Part shown: positions 15,044 through 17,057 of the stretch, in pieces
Layout of the letters: each line of letters begins with the position of its first letter
Position numbering within the stretch: position 1 is the first letter of the stretch
Origin: an uncultured Oscillospiraceae bacterium
GTDB taxonomy: Bacteria; Bacillota_A; Clostridia; Oscillospirales; Oscillospiraceae
Assembly (NCBI GenBank): GCA_900754605.1
Contig: CAAEDK010000291.1
Span: 1-17,057, forward strand
Direction: 5' to 3'
DNA: 17,057 bases
Program-made: the position numbers and the translations under genes
Notes under the pieces: model-generated
The model's input: the letters and a program-made list of their open reading frames with translations, nothing else
What the model was told of the DNA's origin: nothing
Database searches by the model: none

Positions 15044-15389
15044 CCTTCAGCGCCTCCGCCAGTCTGGATTTTTTGGGTTTCCCCTTGCCGGCATCGGCTC
15101 GGGCCTTGGGGTTGAGCATCAGCCGGTCCGAATACAACAGGATGTCCTTGCGCAGGCTCTCAATGGTCATGGAGAGAGGGGACTTTTTGGCGCCGCCGTC
15201 GGCCGTCGGCGTGGCGTAGTGGTAGCTTTTTCCGTCCGCATACTCTGCGTTAAGCCGGTAATATTGTTCTCGCAGTCCGGCATAAATCTCGATTATCGGC
15301 TCATATTCCGGAGCAAAAGTGCCCATCTTTTTCATGGCCGTTACGGTCTGCGCCTTAATGGTTTCGCGCGTGATTGCAATTCGCCCCAA
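15033..15389 (-). CDS. terS: Terminase small subunit, P27 family
   Basis: The protein is 118 residues from TTG 15389, with GGAGGAGG about nine bases upstream and no in-frame ATG before it. The N-terminal half contains a helical segment ([24 protein letters not shown] region) followed by [20 protein letters not shown], a helix usual in P27-type small subunits. The C-terminal half has [20 protein letters not shown], then [20 protein letters not shown]. The LxLxPxAR-like end ([10 protein letters not shown]) is typical of this family. The protein recognises the packaging site, probably with the HNH protein, and hands DNA to TerL. The candidate cos region lies directly upstream of its start. Confidence 0.88.
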   Translation of the reverse strand: MGRIAITRETIKAQTVTAMKKMGTFAPEYEPIIEIYAGLREQYYRLNAEYADGKSYHYATPTADGGAKKSPLSMTIESLRKDILLYSDRLMLNPKARADAGKGKPKKSRLAEALKDGP

Positions 15390-15404
15390 AAGCCTCGCCT
15401 CCTC

Positions 15405-15497
15405 CCCGGAAAAGTCTCATACGGGGGCTCTATTGGAAAAAGTCCCACCCGCCGGTCTCCAAGGCCCCCCGGCTGGGGGTCCTTGGGTGGGGGGGGA
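15405..15497. other. Candidate cos / packaging site region
   Basis: The 108-base gap between the HNH stop and the small terminase start carries nested GC-rich dyads. CCAAGG (15459-15464) pairs with CCTTGG (15481-15486), with CCCCC and GGGGG inside them; CCCACCC (15444-15450) and GGGTGGG (15485-15491) lie outside. A run of eight G follows (15489-15496). Phages with an HNH gene next to a P27-type small terminase usually have cohesive ends at this place. That this is the cut site is inference from position and symmetry. Confidence 0.55.
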
Positions 15498-15752
15498 TCA
15501 GTACCTGCGGCCGTACGTTGCCGCCCGTGCCTTCTCCGGGTGTGCCTTGTTGTGACACCCCTGGCACAGGCTCACCAGGTTGCTGTCCTCGTAGGCCAGC
15601 TCCGGATACTCATCCACGTGCTTGATGTGATGGACCACCACCGCCGGGCGGTTGCGGCCATAGCGCCGGCACCACACGCAGCGGTAATCGTCACGCCGCA
15701 GGATGGCCGCACGCTTGCGCTCCCAGCGCTTGCTGGTATAGTCAAAGCCCAT
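15498..15752 (-). CDS. HNH endonuclease next to terminase
   Basis: The protein is 84 residues, with GGAGGG before the ATG at 15752. It carries the zinc and catalytic pattern of small phage HNH nucleases: Cys25 and Cys28 (YRCVWCRR), His41-His42 (VVVHHIKHVDEYPEL), Asn58 (DSNLVSLC), Cys63 and Cys66, and His67 in CQGCHNKAH. In HK97-like phages with cohesive ends this protein works with the terminase in cutting or packaging DNA at cos (family knowledge). It lies 108 bases upstream of the small terminase. Its upstream region holds the dyad B and an intrinsic terminator, so it may begin a transcription unit. A free homing endonuclease is less likely given the position. Confidence 0.95.
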   Translation of the reverse strand: MGFDYTSKRWERKRAAILRRDDYRCVWCRRYGRNRPAVVVHHIKHVDEYPELAYEDSNLVSLCQGCHNKAHPEKARAATYGRRY

Positions 15753-15762
15753 GATCTCCCTC

Positions 15763-15781
15763 CGTGTCCGAATCTGACACG
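15763..15781. repeat. Dyad B upstream of the HNH gene
   Basis: CGTGTCCGA (15763-15771) faces TCTGACACG (15773-15781) around a central A, with one mismatched pair. The core is the same as the perfect dyad at 9776-9800 read on the other strand, apart from one base. It ends about 11 bases before the HNH start and overlaps no recognised gene. A nearby perfect 12-base palindrome (CCAGGCGCCTGG, 15783-15794) is directly adjacent. It may be a regulator-binding site or an mRNA hairpin. Confidence 0.7.
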
Positions 15782-15819
15782 CCCAGGCGCCTGGCCCAGG
15801 CTATCACCTCCGGGCAAAC

Positions 15820-15877
15820 AAAAAAACGCCAGAGCCACGATCCATCCCCGTCTGAGGTAGATCATGGGCTCTGGCGC
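15820..15877 (-). terminator. Intrinsic terminator after the Cys-rich KTR gene
   Basis: On the minus-strand RNA the arm 15876-15860 (CGCCAGAGCC then CATGATC) pairs with 15842-15827 (GATCGTG then GCTCTGGCG), a stem of about 16 pairs with one G-U, followed by seven U (15826-15820). The stop codon of the KTR gene lies inside the first arm. It should end transcripts from the replication-side genes before the packaging genes. Confidence 0.88.
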
Positions 15878-16062
15878 TTGACGCTCTGGCCTCTCTCGAT
15901 ATTCAGGACGATTTCCCGCCGGCATGTCCGGCAGTATACTGGCAGTCCGTGGGCCTCCGTCTCCGGAGTAATCCGCAGCAGCCGATGGTTCCGTCCGCAC
16001 TCCGGGCAGGTTATCCATCCGTCCTTTACGATAATGCTATCACATTTCCGTGTGCTTTGCAA
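15862..16062 (-). CDS. Cysteine-rich KTR-type zinc-ribbon protein
   Basis: The protein is 66 residues from TTG 16062 (GAGGG about eight bases upstream; no good ATG in frame). It has two CxxC pairs, Cys19/Cys22 (WITCPECGRNHRL) and Cys44/Cys47 (GLPVYCRTCRREIVLNIERG), with the spacing and the PVYCxxC-xxExxxNI end of the cysteine-rich KTR family. These small proteins occur in Firmicutes prophages, plasmids and conjugative elements; their role is unknown, with metal binding and possible nucleic acid or protein contact inferred. Here the gene sits between a replication protein and a terminator, and before the packaging genes. The extra N-terminus (QSTRKCDSIIVKD) is longer than usual, so a later start cannot be excluded. 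Confidence 0.85.
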   Translation of the reverse strand: MQSTRKCDSIIVKDGWITCPECGRNHRLLRITPETEAHGLPVYCRTCRREIVLNIERGQSVKRQSP

Positions 16063-16120
16063 CGGCTTTCCCTCACTTTCTTTTGTGTGTGCCTATCGTT
16101 CCACTAGATTTCAAGATTGA

Positions 16121-16138
16121 TCGCGCGCACGCGCGCGA
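16121..16138. repeat. GC-alternating palindrome just after the HUH gene
   Basis: TCGCGCGC (16121-16128) and GCGCGCGA (16131-16138) are exact reverse complements around AC. Apart from the ends it is an unbroken alternation of purine and pyrimidine, a composition that favours extruded hairpins or Z-DNA. It starts seven bases from the HUH gene stop. No T run follows on the transcribed strand. A rolling-circle origin hairpin or an RNA hairpin are both possible. Confidence 0.7.
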
Positions 16139-16144
16139 CAGATT

Positions 16145-16894
16145 CTAAATAAAGAACCGTCCTCCAAACTGCGGCCCGTCCGGCAGGATATAGCTGGCGT
16201 AGTAGTACGCCCCGAAGTCATTCTCATGGGCACCCTTCCGGCACCAAATCACATTGTCTGGAACCTCAATCAGCCCGCTATCATCCCGCCACCGTTCCGG
16301 CTCCGGGATCTGTGCCTTCAGTCCCCGGCTGCAACTCCACGGGTGCTTGCCCAGCGGTATCACAAATCCGTCCGGCCGCTCCTTGTTGAAATACTTGGCC
16401 AGCCGCCGGTAGCCGCCCTCCCGCATCAGGACCGGCTCGTCATCCACGTCGCCAGCCGTCCACAGGTGCCGCACCTCTGCCGGGGAGAAGTCCTCGTCCC
16501 GCAGCACTAAGTGTACGTGGAGCCGGTGGTCCCCGTGCTTGCCCTCGATGCAGCCGATCCAGTCGAATGGCCCGCCGTGCCATCGCTGCATCCGCGTCCG
16601 GGCTGCCCGGAACATCTTTCGCATCCCATCATATCTGTCCGGCAGGTGGAAGTCGTCACAGGTCATCGTATAATGGCTGCCCCGAAAGCCAAACTCCGCC
16701 AGCCGCAGCTCCAACCGATCCACCTGAGTCCTGCACACTGCGGTGTGCTTGGACCGGACAATCTCATTCTTGTCCCGCCGGTCTTCTCGGGAGTCGTACC
16801 GGCTCAGCCGTGGCCGCAGCGCCCTGCACTCTTTAACTAGCGGGCCTGCCCGCTGGCGTACACAATACCACAAGGACTGATTATCTCCCCGCAA
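16145..16894 (-). CDS. HUH-type rolling-circle replication-associated protein
   Basis: I start at TTG 16894, nine bases after AGGAGG, inside the end of the upstream ORF; the frame is open further upstream but those codons belong to that ORF's region and have no site. The result is 249 residues. Three motifs of HUH endonucleases are visible: motif 1 near residues 73-80 (SHYTMTCDD), the HUH pair at His126/His128 (HGDHRLHVHLVL), and a tyrosine motif at Tyr162/Tyr168 (GGYRRLAKYFNKE). The order and spacing fit replication-associated proteins of the ORF2/G2P-like group, which nick one strand, stay joined to the 5' end through tyrosine and start rolling-circle copying. I see no helicase domain. A mobilisation-type relaxase or a non-replicative HUH nuclease is the alternative. 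It lies on the packaging side of a double-stranded DNA phage, an uncommon setting. Confidence 0.8.
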   Translation of the reverse strand: MRGDNQSLWYCVRQRAGPLVKECRALRPRLSRYDSREDRRDKNEIVRSKHTAVCRTQVDRLELRLAEFGFRGSHYTMTCDDFHLPDRYDGMRKMFRAARTRMQRWHGGPFDWIGCIEGKHGDHRLHVHLVLRDEDFSPAEVRHLWTAGDVDDEPVLMREGGYRRLAKYFNKERPDGFVIPLGKHPWSCSRGLKAQIPEPERWRDDSGLIEVPDNVIWCRKGAHENDFGAYYYASYILPDGPQFGGRFFI

Positions 16895-17057
16895 ACTGCT
16901 GCACCTCCTCCGCACTGACACACCACTTTGTAGAATATATGTGCCCATCCCAAATCTCCAGACGGGCAAGCATAAGAAACGGATGCCAAACAGGCGGGGC
17001 TCTGGATGTGGAGACCGTGATGCGGAAATCTCCAAGAGTTCGGGTCATTACGGTCTC
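16881..17057 (-). CDS. Small hypothetical protein, possibly cut by window edge
   Basis: A frame open from the window edge ends at TAA 16881-16883. If it begins at ATG 17048 the product is 55 residues, starting MTRTLGDFRITVSTSRAPPV and ending AEEVQQFAGR. The ribosome site would lie beyond the window, so a longer gene is possible. It overlaps the HUH gene by 14 bases and contains that gene's GGAGGAGG site, which suggests coupled translation. The C-terminal part (IWDGHIYSTKWCVSAEEVQQ) is hydrophilic. I recognise no family. The overlap and coupling make it more likely to be real than a chance frame. Confidence 0.55.
   Translation of the reverse strand, partial: ETVMTRTLGDFRITVSTSRAPPVWHPFLMLARLEIWDGHIYSTKWCVSAEEVQQFAGR

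Noticed and set aside
13181..15115. 644-codon open frame on the plus strand opposite the terminase and portal genes
   Set aside because: It mirrors the real genes in a GC-rich antisense frame, has no ribosome site, and the encoded protein is a low-complexity Arg/Leu/His/Val mix with no family. The minus-strand genes carry clear motifs.
15690..15780. Short frame VIAWARRLGVSDSDTEGDHGL upstream of the HNH gene as a leader peptide
   Set aside because: Its SDSDT comes from dyad B and there is no ribosome site at proper distance from a good start. Not enough to call a gene.
14847..15860. 337-codon plus-strand frame across terminase, cos region and HNH
   Set aside because: Runs antisense through three supported genes and a GC-rich dyad region, with biased composition and no family.
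15572..16018. 148-codon minus-strand frame with a hydrophobic stretch (MIYLRRGWIVALAFFCL)
   Set aside because: It reads through the intrinsic terminator and overlaps both the KTR and HNH genes out of frame. The hydrophobic stretch comes from the terminator T run.
1..17057. CRISPR array, tRNA or rRNA genes, insertion sequence, integrase or attachment site
   Set aside because: I looked for regular spaced repeats, cloverleaf-type segments, transposase or recombinase motifs and saw none.

Overview
The window reads as the packaging, head, tail and start of the lysis region of a tailed double-stranded DNA phage or prophage (siphovirus type, HK97-like head). Every gene I can support lies on the minus strand, so the region is transcribed from right to left. 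By eye the DNA is rich in G+C (often about 55-65 %), uses TTG and GTG starts with strong AGGAGG-type ribosome binding sites, and carries protein families common in phages of gut Clostridia. A high-GC Oscillospiraceae-type host (Flavonifractor or Pseudoflavonifractor relatives) is my inference; no host gene is present. I see no integrase, repressor or attachment site, so the sequence cannot separate a prophage from a free phage genome.

Layout in order of transcription. (1) 17057-15862: the end of a small unknown ORF, a HUH-type rolling-circle replication-associated protein started from TTG inside that ORF, a GC-alternating palindrome just after it, a small Cys-rich KTR zinc-ribbon protein, and a strong intrinsic terminator. 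(2) 15781-9776: HNH endonuclease, a GC-rich dyad region that is a good candidate for cos, P27-like small terminase, large terminase, portal, prohead protease and a major capsid protein with an N-terminal coiled-coil (delta/scaffold) domain and a C-terminal cadherin-like display domain. This block is bracketed by two closely related dyads (15763-15781 and 9776-9800). (3) 9735-7611: gp6-like connector, head closure protein, HK97 gp10-like protein, tail terminator candidate and major tail protein with an Ig-like C-terminal extension. (4) 7608-1532: tail assembly chaperone with a programmed -1 frameshift, short tape measure, distal tail protein, a tail hub fused to a long polyglycine-rich tip, a lower-GC receptor-binding fibre and a fibre chaperone. 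(5) 1539-1: a carbohydrate-binding-like protein, a small membrane protein, a small unknown protein, a holin-like protein, a hairpin, and the first 25 codons of a gene cut by the window edge.

Most neighbouring genes overlap by 4-20 bases (ATGA, GTGA or TGATG junctions) or have the ribosome site inside the previous gene, so translation is probably coupled along one or a few long late transcripts. The points most worth following are the HUH replication protein next to the packaging genes with a palindrome at its 3' end, the pair of matching dyads around the packaging/head block, the frameshift signal, and the display domains on capsid, tail tube and tail tip.
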